Made by a program: the position numbers and the translations under genes
In this document: positions 1 through 12,462 of the stretch, piece by piece
Position numbering within the stretch: position 1 is the stretch's first letter
Layout of the letters: each line of letters starts with the position of its first letter
From: Bidens hawaiensis
Lineage: Eukaryota; Streptophyta; Magnoliopsida; Asterales; Asteraceae
DNA: 64,000 nt
Reading direction: 5' to 3'
Assembly (NCBI GenBank): GCA_021521415.1
Contig: JAIQDT010001734.1
Location: 186,001 to 250,000, forward strand
The notes under the pieces: generated by a model
Databases searched by the model: none
What the model saw: the letters and a program-made list of their open reading frames with translations, nothing else
What the model was told of the DNA's origin: nothing

Positions 1-1319
1 AAGGCATCGATTACACTGAAGTATATGCTCCTGTTGCACGACTGGAAGCTATACGTATCTTTCTTGCTTATGCAGCCTATAAAAATTTTAAGGTTTATCA
101 AATGGATGTGAAATCGGCGTTCTTAAACGGAGCTATTCATGAGGAAGTGTATGTGAAGCAGCCTCTCGGTTTCGAGGATCCAGACTTTCCAGAACGTGTT
201 TACCGACTAAACAAGGCTCTTTATGGTTTAGACTAGGCCCCGAGAGCCTGGTACAACACGTTGGCTGACCATTTGATAGAAAGCGGATTCACGAGGGGAA
301 CTGTGGATTGTACATTATTTTATAAGAACGTGGGTGATGATCTGCTCCTCGTCCAAATATATGTGGACGATATCATTTTTGGTTCGACGAACGAAAGCCT
401 GTGTAAAGATTTCTAGAAGACGATGCAAACCAAATTCGAGATGAGCTCAATGGGAGAGGTGAACTTTTCTTAGGATTGCAAGTTCATTAGTCTGATTCCG
501 GGATCTTTATCCATCAGACGAAATATGTGAACAATGTCTTGAGCTGATTTAAGATATCCGACGGCAAAATTCCTTCGACACCTCTTCCCGTGGGTCACAA
601 TTTATCACCGGATGAATTGGAGGATACCGTTGATTCAACCCTGTATCAAGCAATGATCGGATCTCTCATGTATTTGGCTGCATCTCGACCTGATATCATG
701 TTTGCTGTTTGTTTGTGTGCTAGGTACCAATCGAGTCCCCGAGTGACTCACCTGGCGGCACTAAAGCGCATCTTACATTATCTGAGGGGAAATCCAGACA
801 TCGGGTTGTGGTACCCCAAAGACGATATGTTCGATCTCACTGCTTACTGATTCGGACTACGGAGGATGCAAGATCAACTTCAAGTCAACAACAGCGGGTT
901 GTTAATTCTTAGAAAACTGGCTTGTTTCCTGGCAGTGTAAGAAGCAGACAACGGTCTCAACTTCAACAACCGAAGAGGAGTATGTGGCGGCCTCGAGTTG
1001 CTGCTCACAGGTTCTCTGGATCCAGCAACACTTGCGGGATTACGGTTTGAAGTTTCTCACTACTCCTATTTACATTGATAATTCTGCTGCAATATCTATC
1101 ACCAAAAATCCGGTTCACCGTTCAAAAACCAAACACATTGAAATCCGTTATCACTTTATACGTGATTGCTTTGAAAAGAAATTAATTTCAATTGATAAAA
1201 TTCACACGGATTTTCAAAAGGCTGACCTTTATACCAAAGCGTTTGACAAAACACGTTTTCAATACTTGTTGGGTATAAATGGTTTTAAAACTTTAAAAGA
1301 TATTCAAAAGCTTAATTAA
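1..1319 (+). pseudogene. Ty1/copia reverse transcriptase-RNase H fragment (copy A)
   Basis: This is the C-terminal end of a copia polyprotein that starts outside the window. Visible motifs are the RT segment around YAPVARLE and [10 protein letters not shown], the catalytic box as YVDD near 360-375, and the RNase H part with DNSAAISITKNP and the KHIEIRYHFIRDC block near the end. In-frame stops at about 235, 413 and 470 and a lost base near 470 show that it is dead. It is colinear with 22150-23470 in copy B, which has YVND where this copy has YVDD. The frame stops at 1319, just before a polypurine tract. Confidence is high for family and domain. Confidence 0.9.
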
Positions 1320-1333
1320 ATCATTTTATTTTT

Positions 1334-1345
1334 AGGGGGAGAAAA
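1334..1345 (+). other. Internal polypurine tract after pol (copy A)
   Basis: AGGGGGAGAAAA lies 15 bases after the pol stop, where the plus-strand priming tract of an ordinary copia element would sit. No LTR follows here. Copy B has the same tract at 23511-23523 and a second one directly before its 3' LTR. Confidence 0.6.
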
Positions 1346-3251
1346 CATAAAATCTAAAAATATTCTGTTTTCAGTTTGTACAGGAAAATTTAAAAACTCC
1401 AAAAACATTCAAATATTGAAAAAAATTCAAAAACATTGAAAAAAATGCTCCTCAAAATGAGTTTTGAAGCAAAAAGGGAAAATGATAGTACATTGACGGG
1501 ATTGATCTAGTACATGAATAAACTAGATTAAAAATTACCGTAAGGCCAGCAATATGATATGCAAAGATAGGCTTGACAGACTATATAGGAACTGATAAGA
1601 TATAAAGATAATAAATTCCGAACCTAGTGGTATAACATCTTGAAAGATTGATACTATATCTGATTTAAGAAAAGTCAAAAGTCAAAATGATTACTGTGTG
1701 TGCATGCATTCATTTTTTGAAGAAAATTTTGCTTTTTTTTTATTTTATTTTGCAAAGAAATTCAGCTTTATTTTTTTTCAAATATTGGATCCTCTCCTGC
1801 GCGATAAGATTATCCAACTTGAGGGTTAGTATTTGAATATTCTACTTTATTTTCTTGGTGTTTCGTATAAAATCTTGGACTTTCTCCGTGCGATAATACG
1901 GGATTATCCGAATTGAGAGTTAAGATTTTTAGAACTTCAACTTATTTTTATCTTTTTATTTTGTTGAAATGAAACCTTATCTGCGTGTAGTAATACCGAT
2001 CTTAAGGGAAAATTTTAACTTTCTTCTTTATTTTCCTTTTATTATTTTTGCATGAGTCACAGTTAATCAAAATTTGAAGAATAAAAAAAAAAAAAAAACC
2101 GTACATGTGAAATTCACTGTATAAGAGATAGAAATGTTATATCTGATTGATGGGGTCCACATAAGGTTTCGTGCCTAATTGAACCAAATTAAAGCATATC
2201 GTAAAGTTTCTGAAAAGTCTGTGAAAAGTTTAAGAGGACAATTATATCTGCAATCATCGTTGGGTTACGTTTATAATAATCATCGAAATTGAAGTGTTAC
2301 TTAGTGACCTTTTCGTCAATAAGATTCCCTGCTCAACTCACAAAAATATGTACTGCTTTGATAGTTTAGTTGTTTACTGCTTTTCGTTATTTGTTAATTG
2401 AATATTTTCGAAAATCCAAAAAGATTTTTCTTTTTTTTCAATTCTGTTTTAGTTTCGATTTACCAAGCTGGCGAATAATTCAAAAGGAAAAAGAAAAAGG
2501 TTGATCCCCAAAAATTTAAGTTAATTGTGCTTAATGTATGTACAACTGGTATCAATTGTGATTTAACGTAAAAATCCGTTTAATTTAAACATTACCGATC
2601 CTTGGTTGATCGGATATTTTTAATGTATAAAATCAAAATCCTAATTGGATTTGATTGATTATTTTATTATGTGATTAAAACCCTAATTGGATTTTAATAT
2701 TATTTAATTCCTTAATGACATTTTTGTCTCATTAACTTAGGATATTTGGGGATTCATTAATTGGTTTAACGATTGTAAAGCCTTTCACTATTTAAAGATT
2801 AACGAATGAGGTCTCTCACTCGTTTTATACTGACATTCGCTTCCGTTGTGCATAACGAATGGAAGACATTTGTGTAACCATTAATGAATGGAATTAAATG
2901 TATCATTCGTTAAAATTTTATCAAATGACTCTGATATTCATTAGAAAAGTTAACGAATAAGAAGAGTTAATGTATATTTTTTAAAGTTTAACGAATGAAA
3001 TCCTTATTCATCTAAAGGATTGATGAATCAGGCTTATTAATTTAACGAATGAAGCCATTCGGTAGTTCAAATTTGAACGAATGACCTCGGGCTGTGTGAA
3101 ATTATTGGGTTTATAATCCCAAGGTTAGACGAATGTTATTTCATTCGCCATTTCCTATTTCACCATCAACCTAAACGAACTCTTGCCAATTTTTCCCAGA
3201 ATCAATTGATTGCTTATTAGATTAATTGATTAACATCATTGAGTTCTACAG

Positions 3252-3885
3252 GTACAAGCGGTCTCACACATATGATTTGTAGGGATTTTCTTCGGAGGTT
3301 TAAGGCTTTACGGGTTTGGTTGATATCTGCATGTTAACCGAACAGTTAGCAGTGATTAAACCTTCTAATCAAATCGATTCTCGAACATATGATATATATT
3401 AGTGCATTAAATCGATTATCGATCTTCGTTGTTTTGATTAATTGTTAAAAGCCATAAGAATTTAACGGGTTAGACGATGATTTTCATCGTCTTTGACTTC
3501 TTTAAGTCAAAATTATGTCTAAGGTTTGACTCTGAATGGTCAAAGTAATAGTTTATGACAGATTCGTTACGTGTTAACGAATGATAGTAATATTCGTTAA
3601 ATTTTTAACGAATGCTCACATGATTTGTAAAAAAGTAACGAATGAATACTTCAATGATAACGAATTATAATAACGAATCAGGTTTGTTTCGTTAAAGTGT
3701 TAATCATTGATTCGTATGACAAATAAGTTAACATATAAGTTTGATTCGTTACATGTAACGAATGAAAACATTTAATGTATAACGAATGTCTCATTCGTTT
3801 AAACCATCAAGCGAATGAGATAGACATTCGTTATTTAGAAGATAATTTTTGAATATAATTCTAATGTTTATTCTGGTTTTAACAG
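3252..3885 (+). other. Candidate leader intron before the extra ORF (copy A)
   Basis: CTACAG|GTACAAG at 3251/3252 resembles a donor, and a pyrimidine-rich TTCTGGTTTTAACAG ends at 3885, three bases before the ATG at 3888. The same pair occurs at matching places in copy B (25532-26206). Splicing is inferred from sequence alone. Confidence 0.45.
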
Positions 3886-3887
3886 TA

Positions 3888-6271
3888 ATGGCTGACGAAA
3901 ACGCTCAAAATCCTGCTCCCGAGCAAAACCCTGAGGCTAACCCTGCTCAAGCTGAACCTGAACAAGCTCCAGTATTGTTGTCTTGGAATGAAAGCCACAA
4001 TATATGTGCCTATCTAGAGCCAAAATTTGATGATTCACCTATCTTTGGAGGAATGATTGGTTTCTTGACTCGTTCGAGAATCTACAAAGCCATCTCTACT
4101 CGTACAGTGGTTTATCAGAAGATTATTCGTGCTTTCTGGGATACTGCTAGATTGAATGAAGCCGAGAATCAGATGGAGGCAGTAATTCAAGATAAACGAG
4201 TAGTGATCGATGTTAGGGTGATTCGAGATTCTTTGGGCTTTATTGATACGATTGACGATAGGTGTGAGTTTGATAAAGACCTGATTAGAGGGTTATTTGG
4301 CTGAGTAAAGTATAATGGTGATTTAGGTAGATCTATGTACAACAAAGCAAACTTGTGTGAACAATACAAGTACTTGCTTCATGTGTTGATACAGTGTATT
4401 GGAAGAAGTAAGGGTGGATTCGATGAATGCCGAGCGATGCTGCAATCTGCTTTTGTTGCCTTGGTGTTGAATAAACCATTCAATTTTTCTGAATTGGTTT
4501 ATTTTCACTTGAAGGAAAACCTTACGAGCCGTCATAAGTTCCTTATGTATCCAAGATTTCTGCAGATGATAATCAATGATCTACAGCCTGAGTTGATTAA
4601 AGATCAGGATGATATTTTGAAGCTTAAGCACATGGATGACGAGACAATGAGACGTTTGAAATCTTACAGAGGTCAGCGTCTTGCAGATCGACCAAAGTTT
4701 AAGCGTTTGATTGGTCATTTGGTGAATATTGATTATGTTGCACCACCTAATGATCGTTGGGCTCATGATGATTCCGACTCTGAGCGTGAAGGTGGTGATG
4801 GTGGAAATGGTGGAGATGATGGTGGTGATGGTGGTCCAGGACCACAAGCTGAGGTAACTTATGAGCAGAAACGTAAGCATATAGGGAAAGAACCGATGGT
4901 TGAGAAGAGTGAGAAGGTAAAGAAGCAACGGGTTCGACGTGGTTCCGGGATTGAGATTCCTAGTCAACCATTTGTCCGTTCGACTCCTCCGGTATCTATT
5001 TCAGATCCTATTCACACATCTCCTTTGCCTTAACATATTCCAAGGTCACCGACTCCGGTTCACATGCCAGTGTCTCCGGTACCTCCGTCTATAACCTTGA
5101 TTACTACTTCAAGACCAGATCAAGTATTTGGTGATTTTCTTCAAATGGTATTGGCTCGAATGCCTTCGCTGCAGCCTACTACTCCAGTGACTCCTGTTAC
5201 TCCAACACAGTTGCCAAGACCTGAGTATTCTTTCATGACTTTCAGTCGTCCTCAGGGTCCCATGCAACCAGTTCATCCTAATTTCTACAGCATGGCTCCC
5301 CAAGCTCAATGATTTCACATGATGAATCTATTGCATCTTCAACAGACACAGATGCAGGCTGGAAGAGCTGCACATGAGCTGGTGCAACGGAATATGTATT
5401 GACATGTTCAGTTCATTCAACGAGAAAACAGGGAACTTCGAGCCCTTGTTGCTGCTGAGGGGGAGAGGATGGATAAACAGGACGAGATCATTCTTCAGTT
5501 GACGTGTAAAGATGATGAGTTGAAGAAATTAAAGAATGATGAAGGTGGTCAGGATGGAACAGGTGGGGTAGATCAACAACCGGGCTGTAGTTCTGCACCG
5601 TCGGCAGGTAATAAGACTGATACGAGTGCTGGTGATGGGTTTGGAGATAGTAATTTGCAGATGGTGCCATATAAGAATTATACGAGAGCTAAACCGATTG
5701 ACATCATTCCAACAAACATGATTTTGTTTGTGGGGAGAACGGAATCGTATATAGTATGGTGAACGCAGATGAGATCGAGGAAGGCGATTTGTAGATCATT
5801 CATTAACCAAAGAGCAGATAGCCTTGCTTCTGGATCTAAAAGAAGAGGAAGTGGAAGTGTTGGGCAAAAGTGTGGACGTGGATATTGAGATGGAAGAGAG
5901 TACGAATATAGGCATTCCACGCGGGAATGTGCCTGATTTTGATGAGGTAGAGGTTGAATACGTTACTGCTGAGGAGTATCATGAGTTCTACACCGACAAC
6001 AACAACAACGACTCAGGTATTCCGTTTTTCATTACTGAACATTTTGATGCAGCAGAACGTCGTTTACGTGAAGAGATTGAAAAATGGAACAAAGATGCTG
6101 AAACAAGTCACCTCACGGCAAAAGAAAGAAAACAGAAGCGTGCTTTGGAGGGTATGCTTGAGCATGATATTTAGAGAATGAACAAGATGATCGAGGCCTT
6201 TCGATATCATGAAAGGAGGAAGTGAAATTGGCCAAGGCTCGAGCATCAGCATACCAAATGAAGAAGTACAA
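3888..6271 (+). pseudogene. Copia extra ORF after pol, copy A (broken, 3' truncated)
   Basis: This long frame begins MADENAQNPAPEQN. An in-frame ATG at 3864 would add a short hydrophobic start, but the ATG after the acceptor-like AG is preferred. An N-terminal globular region (about 130-280) contains AFWDTARLNEAE, LLHVLIQCIG and KFLMYPRFLQ. It recalls the plant transposon-protein domain seen in Asteraceae copia elements. A Gly/Asp-rich linker, a basic KKQRVRRG patch, Pro/Ser-rich repeats, a coiled-coil segment (about 5460-5540) and an acidic tail follow. Stops near 4304, 5031, 5312, 5401 and 6174 plus frameshifts kill it. It is cut at 6271 by an LTR insertion. Its function is unknown. Confidence 0.75.
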
Positions 6272-7965
6272 TGTAACGCCCGCTAATTTTTCGGTTTAAA
6301 GATTTTCAGCATGTAGAGTATGTATATTTCTCGTGAGTTATCCGGCATCTTTCGTTGACTCGACCATCTTCCCGGTACGTTATATCATTTAACTTTTCAA
6401 CCAAAATGTTAATTCTTTATAATTGGAGGGACCAGATGTGAAAAATGTTTATAACATAAACAAGCCTAACCCTAACCCTTTGTAACGCCCGTTAATTTCC
6501 GACAAAAGGTTTAATTGTGTAGTGTTATGTACACCTTTCGGGCTTGACCCAACATTCTCCCGGGAGCTCCTTGCAAACCTCGTAAACGTTCTCATTTAAC
6601 TTTCCACCCAAGTTGCTACATACTTCAATTTGGAGGGACTTGGATGTAACTATTTTATATCATAAAACAAAAGAAAACTCTAACCCTAAACCTATTTGCA
6701 GCCGTCGGACCTGGACACCCCCCCCACCCTGCTCGTTTTTCTTCTGTCTAGCCAAGTTTCAGCCGTGAAAATTTCAATTCAAGGTCGGTTTTATGATTCC
6801 CCATGTCTTTTACACCTTAATTGATCATATTAAAGCGTTTATTGGTCGTTAAGATTGAGTTTTGATGATAACAGCTTGCTGACAGATTTGTATACGTTTA
6901 TTGTAGGGTCTGTAACGCGATGTTAATCCACTTTTTTTGATCGATTATTGAGTCCATGATGTTCTACTTTGAGTCTAGTTTCCAGAAAGGTATAATACGT
7001 AATTTTTGGACGAGATTTGAATAATTTTTATGATTTTATAAAATCGAGTGTCAAACCTGATGCGAGACGACGGATTCTGGTCCGTCTTCCCGACATCATA
7101 ACCTTTTTTCGACAAGTCTAAATTGGTTGGTTCTACTTCTGGAAGTTAATATTTCGAGTTAGGAACCAAACCCAATTAGAATCGTTTAATTTGGCTGGGT
7201 AATGAATTTTATAAAAATAAAACCATTTTGTTGTGCAGCTGAAATAGCTGCACATACCTTTCTGTGTTGGAAGAATTTTTATGATTTTTGTGTCCACTAG
7301 AAAAATATAGTAAAAATATTTTTATAAACTTAAGATATTTATGCAACACTGGTAAAAATTTAATAATTTAATTCCATGGTTTTCCTATGTAATAAAATAC
7401 ATCTTTGCATGCTAAAATCTGCATGTTATATTCGTTATTGATCGATAAGTTCGTTTAGGCTTAACCGGTGGCTGCCCTTTCTCGCATCTTTCGGGGCTGT
7501 TATAATTGAAGTTCGTACTCCGTCATATTCTTAGGTATGTCACTTACAACATACTAAAATTTCATGGCCAATGGAGGTGTTTAGGTCGGTCAATCGATTT
7601 TAGTTCAAAAACTATGGTTTATCGGGTGTAGGATTGGCAATTGTTGAGTTTGATGCATTAAACGATCGGATGACCGACCGAATCAGTTTGTACAGCCCTA
7701 GGGGGGTTTAAGGGCTGTGGGAAAATTATATTTTTGATGCACGGGGCTGTTGTGGTTAGTGCTTCGTCAATCGAGTCGGCGGTGCGCGAATTTTCGTTTA
7801 AGCGTTAAAGTAAGAGTTGTAAAAAGGAACCGTTAACCCTATCAACCCGGTGACATAATCTTGATGAATGAAAAGATTTAAAATGGAATTTGGTCCATTC
7901 GGGGCTGATTCGTTTAACAAATGGTTTTAAGGTTTATTTCGCGCGCATTCGACCCGATTTGATTA

Positions 7966-8096
7966 TCGTTGGGCCTTAGGCCAAGTTGTTGGGCATTGGG
8001 CCAAGTGTTGGGCCTTGGGCCAAAGTGTTGGGCCTTGGGCCAAGTGTTTGGGCCTTGGGCCAAAGTGTTGGGCCTTGGGCCAAGTTGTTGGGCTTG
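7966..8096 (+). repeat. GTTGGGCCTTGGGCCAA tandem array
   Basis: About six copies of a 17-21 base unit, each holding the imperfect palindrome GGGCCTTGGGCC. The same unit recurs on the other strand at 58765-59020 in a related LTR. Confidence 0.85.
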
Positions 8097-8522
8097 AACG
8101 GCCCATTAGGCTAGAGTGTTCTTACAGTCTAGTTTAGTAACGCATTGTGTATAATTTACAGGCCCTTGCTTGTGATTGTGCACTTAGGGATTTCCTAGCT
8201 CATTGCAGGTGTTCGGTTGATTCAGGTGAGTTCATGATGCCCTTTTTACTCTTTTACGTTTTGGGCTAGCATACACACCGAAATACAATTTTAAACGATT
8301 TTACTCGTTACAGTGAATTGAATAGTTTTACATGGTCTCACTCGTGATGGTGCATTTTGAAAACTATATTTGAATTATTTTATATGCCTTAGGATATTTT
8401 AGACTCGTTCGTGGTCTTGTGTCCTTAAGGTTACATACATTATTGATGGTCTAGACTCGAGGATGTTAGTGGACTTGGCAGTAATTGAATATGAGTAGAC
8501 CTATTTATGTTTGCATGCACTG

Positions 8523-8690
8523 ATGTTACGTGTTGGGTTGTACGTGTGCTCGACCCTGATGTTATTACTTGGATGAGATGTTACGTGTTGGGTTGTACGT
8601 GTGCTCGACCCTGATGTTATTACTTGGATGAGATGTTACGTGTTTGGGTTGTACGTGTGCTCGACCCTGATGTTATTATTGGGATGGTAT
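8523..8690 (+). repeat. Tandem repeat, unit about 56 bases, three copies
   Basis: The unit contains ATGTTACGTGTTGGGTTG, then GTACGTGTGCTCGACCC and ATGTTATTACTTGGATGAG. The first two copies are nearly identical and the third diverges at its end. Confidence 0.8.
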
Positions 8691-8759
8691 TTATAGGGAT
8701 ATAAATATATGGATGTATATAGATGTCTAAGTACGAATACTTAGTGTTGATGATGGCCT

Positions 8760-8960
8760 AACTGTTCGTGTCCCGTATTATATTTTAAACTCTCTGAATG
8801 TTTTATAATCCAGTTTTATATTTAAACTATTGGAATGTTTTATAATCCCGTTTTTCTATTTAAACTCTTGGAATGTCTTATAATCTCGTTTTTATATTTA
8901 AACTCTTGGAATGTTTTATAATTCCGTTTTGATATCTAAACTCTTGAAATGTTTTTAAAC
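8760..8960 (+). repeat. Tandem repeat, unit about 40 bases, about five copies
   Basis: The unit is built on TGTTTTATAATCCCGTTTT, then ATATTTAAACTCTTGGAA. Copies differ by several substitutions. It lies inside the solo LTR. Confidence 0.75.
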
Positions 8961-9104
8961 GAATTTATATAGGCTTGCTAGCAATGGTAGGCCTTGGGAT
9001 GTTAAATATATATATATATATATATGTATGTATATATATATATATATGTATATACATTATTGCTTGGCCTATATTTGGCGATGTTGTAGTCGTTTCAACT
9101 ACTG

Positions 9105-9590
9105 CATGTTGCGTATGCCTACCTTGTGTTGCATGCGCCGAATGTTACGTGTTTGGGTTGTACGTTTGCTCGACCCTGAATGTTTGTAGTCGTCTCGACT
9201 ACTGAATGTTGCGTATGCCTACCTTGTGTTGCATGTGCCGAATGTTACGTGTTTGGGTTGTACGTTTGTTCGACCCTGAATGTTTGTAGTCGTCTCGAAT
9301 ACTGAATGTTGCGTATGCCTACCTTGTGTTGCATGCGCCGAATGTACATGTTTGGGTTGTACGTTTGCTCGACCCTGAATGTTTGTAGTCGTCTTGACTA
9401 CTGAATGTTGCGTATGCCTACCTTGTGTTGCATGCGCCGAATGTTACGTGTTTGGGTTGTACGTTTGCTCGACCCTGAATGTTTGTATTCGTCTCGACTA
9501 CTGAATGTTGTGTATGCCTACTTTGTGTTTTCATGCGCTGAATGTTACGTGTTTGGGTTGTACGTTTTCTCGGCCCTGAATGTTATTATT
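9105..9590 (+). repeat. Tandem repeat, unit about 100 bases, about five copies
   Basis: Each unit joins TGTTGCGTATGCCTACC, a GCATGCGCCGAATGTTACG block, GTTGTACGTTTGCTCGACCC and GTAGTCGTCTCGACTAC, the last being a palindrome. A two-copy version is in the LTR at 58250-58460 on the opposite strand. A (TA)n tract at 9007-9050 precedes the array. Confidence 0.85.
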
Positions 9591-9955
9591 GACGCGGCTG
9601 GGTCAAATATATTACTTGGGGAAGACCCGGGGTGAGGAGGCCCGCCGTATTATGAACCGTGGTCGGGTCAAATATATTACTTGGGGAAGACCCGGGGTGA
9701 GGAGGCCCGTATAACGTTTTTGGATGTTAAACCGCGACCGAGTCAAATATATTACTTGGGGATGACCCGGGGTGAGGAGGCTCGTGTTGCGTGATTTTGT
9801 TTTATTAAACTGTGACCGAGTCAAATATATTACTTGGGGATGACCCGGGGTGAGGAGGCTCGTGTTGCATGATTTTAACGGTTTTGTTAAACCGCGGTCG
9901 GGTCAAATATATTACTCGGGGAAGACCCGGGGTGAGGAGGCCCATGCTGTGTGAA
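9588..9955 (+). repeat. Tandem repeat, unit 65-75 bases, five copies
   Basis: Each unit carries GTCAAATATATTACTTGGGG, then GACCCGGGGTGAGGAGG, followed by a variable spacer. I see no equivalent array in the related LTR at 57737-60032. Confidence 0.85.
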
Positions 9956-12187
9956 AAGATGTTTAATGTTTTATTCACTTATGATTTGGTTAAGAAAGGC
10001 TATTTATGATTTTTTGGTCTCATGATTTTTCACTACATTTCATACTTATGGAATTTAAATTTTTAATGAATGTTGTTTATGAAAACTTGAACTCACTCAG
10101 CTCAAGCTGACTTTGTGTGTATGTTAGATTGACTTTCAGGTTAAGAAGTGGATGCTACCGCTTGGACGTGCTGGATGCTACTCGGGAGGTTGAAGGCATT
10201 TCTGGTCGAGGAATTCAAATAAAACAAATATTTTATTTACATTTGATTTTGGACACCTGTACCCGTGTTTTGGGATTTTTAATACTTAAACTTTTCCGCT
10301 GTTATTTACTCTGAACTGGTTTTAAATACAAAGAATCGTTTGGTTTAAATTTTTGTGAAATTATGGATGTGATTACCAACTGTAGTATTTCCGGGTTTCG
10401 GGGTCTCACACCCTTTTCATTATTCCGATCGACAGCCTCTCAGCCCCCCCCCCTGCGTTTTTTCTTTTTCCAGCCAAGGTGTGAGCGTAAAACGTCCATT
10501 AAAGGTTAGTCCTACGATTCCCCAAGTCTTTTACACCATAATTGGTCGTTATAACACGCATATTGATCGATTAATGGCTTGTTGTAGGCTAACCGGGTGG
10601 CTTTCCAATTGAGCATTTCCGGGATTGTTTTGGTTGAGGTTTTTGCACCAAAATCTTCCTAAGTATGTCTAGTATAACATACGTAAATATCGTGTTCATT
10701 GGTGTTCGTTAGATTGATCAACTAGTTATAGTTTGATTGTTAGTGTTCGGTGGACTAGAATTGTAGTTTGATGCGTTTAACATGAGGGTTGAAGTGATTA
10801 AAGACCAATTTAGCTCGGGGGAACTTGGTTTGATGTACGGGCTGTTGAAAAATCATTTTTATAAGTTATGGGGCTGAATTGGTTGTCGGTTACTCAAACG
10901 GGTCGGTACAACGCAAAATTGCGTTTATTGAATGGTTGGTGCGTTGTACTTGCGAGTTACCGACCCATTTGACTCGTGTAGCGTCGTGTGGACTTGTTGG
11001 CTGTGATTTTTTCATGTGGGATCCACACGGGGCTGAGTTGGATGTTAAGGGCCTAAACGACTCTTAAAAGCGCGTGTTAGTGTCACCTAGTGCTTCTGGG
11101 GGTAAATTGGGAATTCTTTATTCCCGGGAGTAACTAAGGGTCGTGTTGGTGAATGTAAGGCCCCTGGGGCTGTTATGATTGAGTTTGATAAGATCGAGGC
11201 TTTAGGTAACTCGAACCCCGTTAGAACGTCTCGTAGGATAAACGAGTCATCTTGATGTCATTAGTATTGATTGAATGTAAACCAGCAGGTGTTTGAGTCT
11301 TGGGATTACTTAAGGATTCTCTAGCTCGTGGTGAATCTGTGTCTCGTGTCAGGTGAGTTCATGATGCCCCTTTTAACTCTTTTTAAGTTTTGGGCTAGCA
11401 TGCACACCTAAACGATTTTGGTTGATGAAACGTTTAAAATATTTTATATAGGCTTGCTTGTATATGGTAGGCCTTGGGATGTTATAGTATGTATGTATGT
11501 ATTATTGTATGGCCAATATTTGGCGATGTTAGTAGTCGTTATCGACTACGGATGTTACGTATGCCTACTTTGTGTTTGCATACGTCGATGAGATGTTACG
11601 TGTTTGGGTTGACGTTTGCTCGACCCTGATGTTATTATTTGGATGTTATATATATATTTATATATATAGGGATGCACTTAAATGGATGTTTATATATATG
11701 TATGTATATACATGTACATATAAGGGTGATTATGTATTGAAGATGATGGCCTAACTGATGTATCCCTTTTATAGCTTAAGACATTTGGAAAGACTATTAT
11801 GATTATTAATAATGATGTTATTTAATAAAACTTGAACTCACTCAGCTCAAGCTGACTTTCTGTGCATGTTAGTGTGAGTTTTAGGTTAGGAGGTGGATGC
11901 ACTACCGCTTGGACGTGCACGAAGCTACTTGGATGGTGGAGGGCATGCCTGGTCGGATGTCTCAATAATAATAAACATTTTCTTTTTAATATTTGTTTAA
12001 ATATATTTAAATTGGTTTTGGGTATAATTCCCGGGTTTCGGGAACTTGTTTTATCAATTATGATTTTCCGCTGAATTATACTCTGAGATGCTTATTTTAA
12101 TGAAACGAACTGTTTTTTTGTTTAAGTATTTTGTAAGTATTTTGGATGAATACTAACTGTAGGATTCCCGGGATTCGGGGTCTTACA

Positions 12188-12462
12188 AGTTGGTATCAGA
12201 GCCATGGTTCGAGGGATCCGAGCATCCCCAAATGTTTGGACTCGAACTGTAAGAAATGAGACTAGTATGCCCACCGCGAGTAGTTGCACGCCAAGAGGTA
12301 ACTTTAAATCATTTAGTCATTCCTTTGAATTTAAAAGTTTCTAGTATGTGATTAACTGTTTAAGCGTTAGATAGAAGGCTAATGTGGTTAGGGGCAGGGG
12401 GTGATTAGGACGTGCGGGTAAAGTAAACCCCCGTCATTTCCGCCTTAGGTTGGGGTGTGACA
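12188..12462 (+). mobile_element. Gypsy leader with Met-tRNA primer site, joined to an LTR-end fragment
   Basis: TGGTATCAGAGCC at 12191-12203 matches the initiator Met-tRNA primer site. Leader sequence follows, with a possible gag start at 12269 (ATGCCCACC) and a donor-like AAGAG|GTAACT about 30 bases on. At 12440-12462 the sequence CCGCCTTAGGTTGGGGTGTGACA, split here as CCGCCTTAGGTT and GGGGTGTGACA, resembles the reverse complement of the 36041 LTR start. This suggests a deletion or second insertion. No gag or pol remains. Confidence 0.6.

Larger units (their letters stand above)
1320..3887 (+). other. Pol-to-extra-ORF spacer of copia copy A
   Basis: About 2.6 kb of non-coding, AT-rich element sequence separates the pol stop from the start of the extra ORF. 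It is colinear with 23471-26208 of copy B, including a stretch near 2320-2350 matching about 24600. From about 2750 to 3840 it is packed with the motif CATTCGTTA and its complement TAACGAATG. It also holds an internal polypurine tract and a candidate leader intron, listed separately. No protein-coding potential is seen. Confidence 0.75.
6481..10410 (+). mobile_element. Solo LTR of about 3.9 kb with target duplication CCCTT
   Basis: It begins TGTAACGCCCGTTAA and ends TTTCGGGGTCTCACA. CCCTT at 6476-6480 and 10411-10415 is a perfect target duplication, and the outer LTR resumes directly after it. There is no primer site, coding region or second LTR, so this is a solo LTR. Its unusual length comes largely from at least five internal tandem arrays (7966-9960). 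It is related to the LTR at 57737-60032, which is only 2.3 kb. Confidence 0.85.
6272..12187 (+). mobile_element. Gypsy-type LTR, interrupted by a nested solo LTR
   Basis: The left end starts TGTAACGCCCGCTAA at 6272, inside the copia extra ORF. The right end is GGGGTCTTACA at 12187, followed two bases later by a Met-tRNA primer site. A nested LTR at 6481-10410 plus a 5-base duplication splits it, so its own length is about 1.98 kb. The right part repeats family landmarks such as ACTCACTCAGCTCAAGCTGA and a CTACCGCTTGGACGTGC block. This is the 5' LTR of an element whose internal region is mostly lost. Confidence 0.75.

Noticed and set aside
8975..9635. Two Cys/Val-rich ORFs in the solo LTR
   Set aside because: They are translations of the 100-base tandem unit and a (TA)n tract, not conserved coding sequence.
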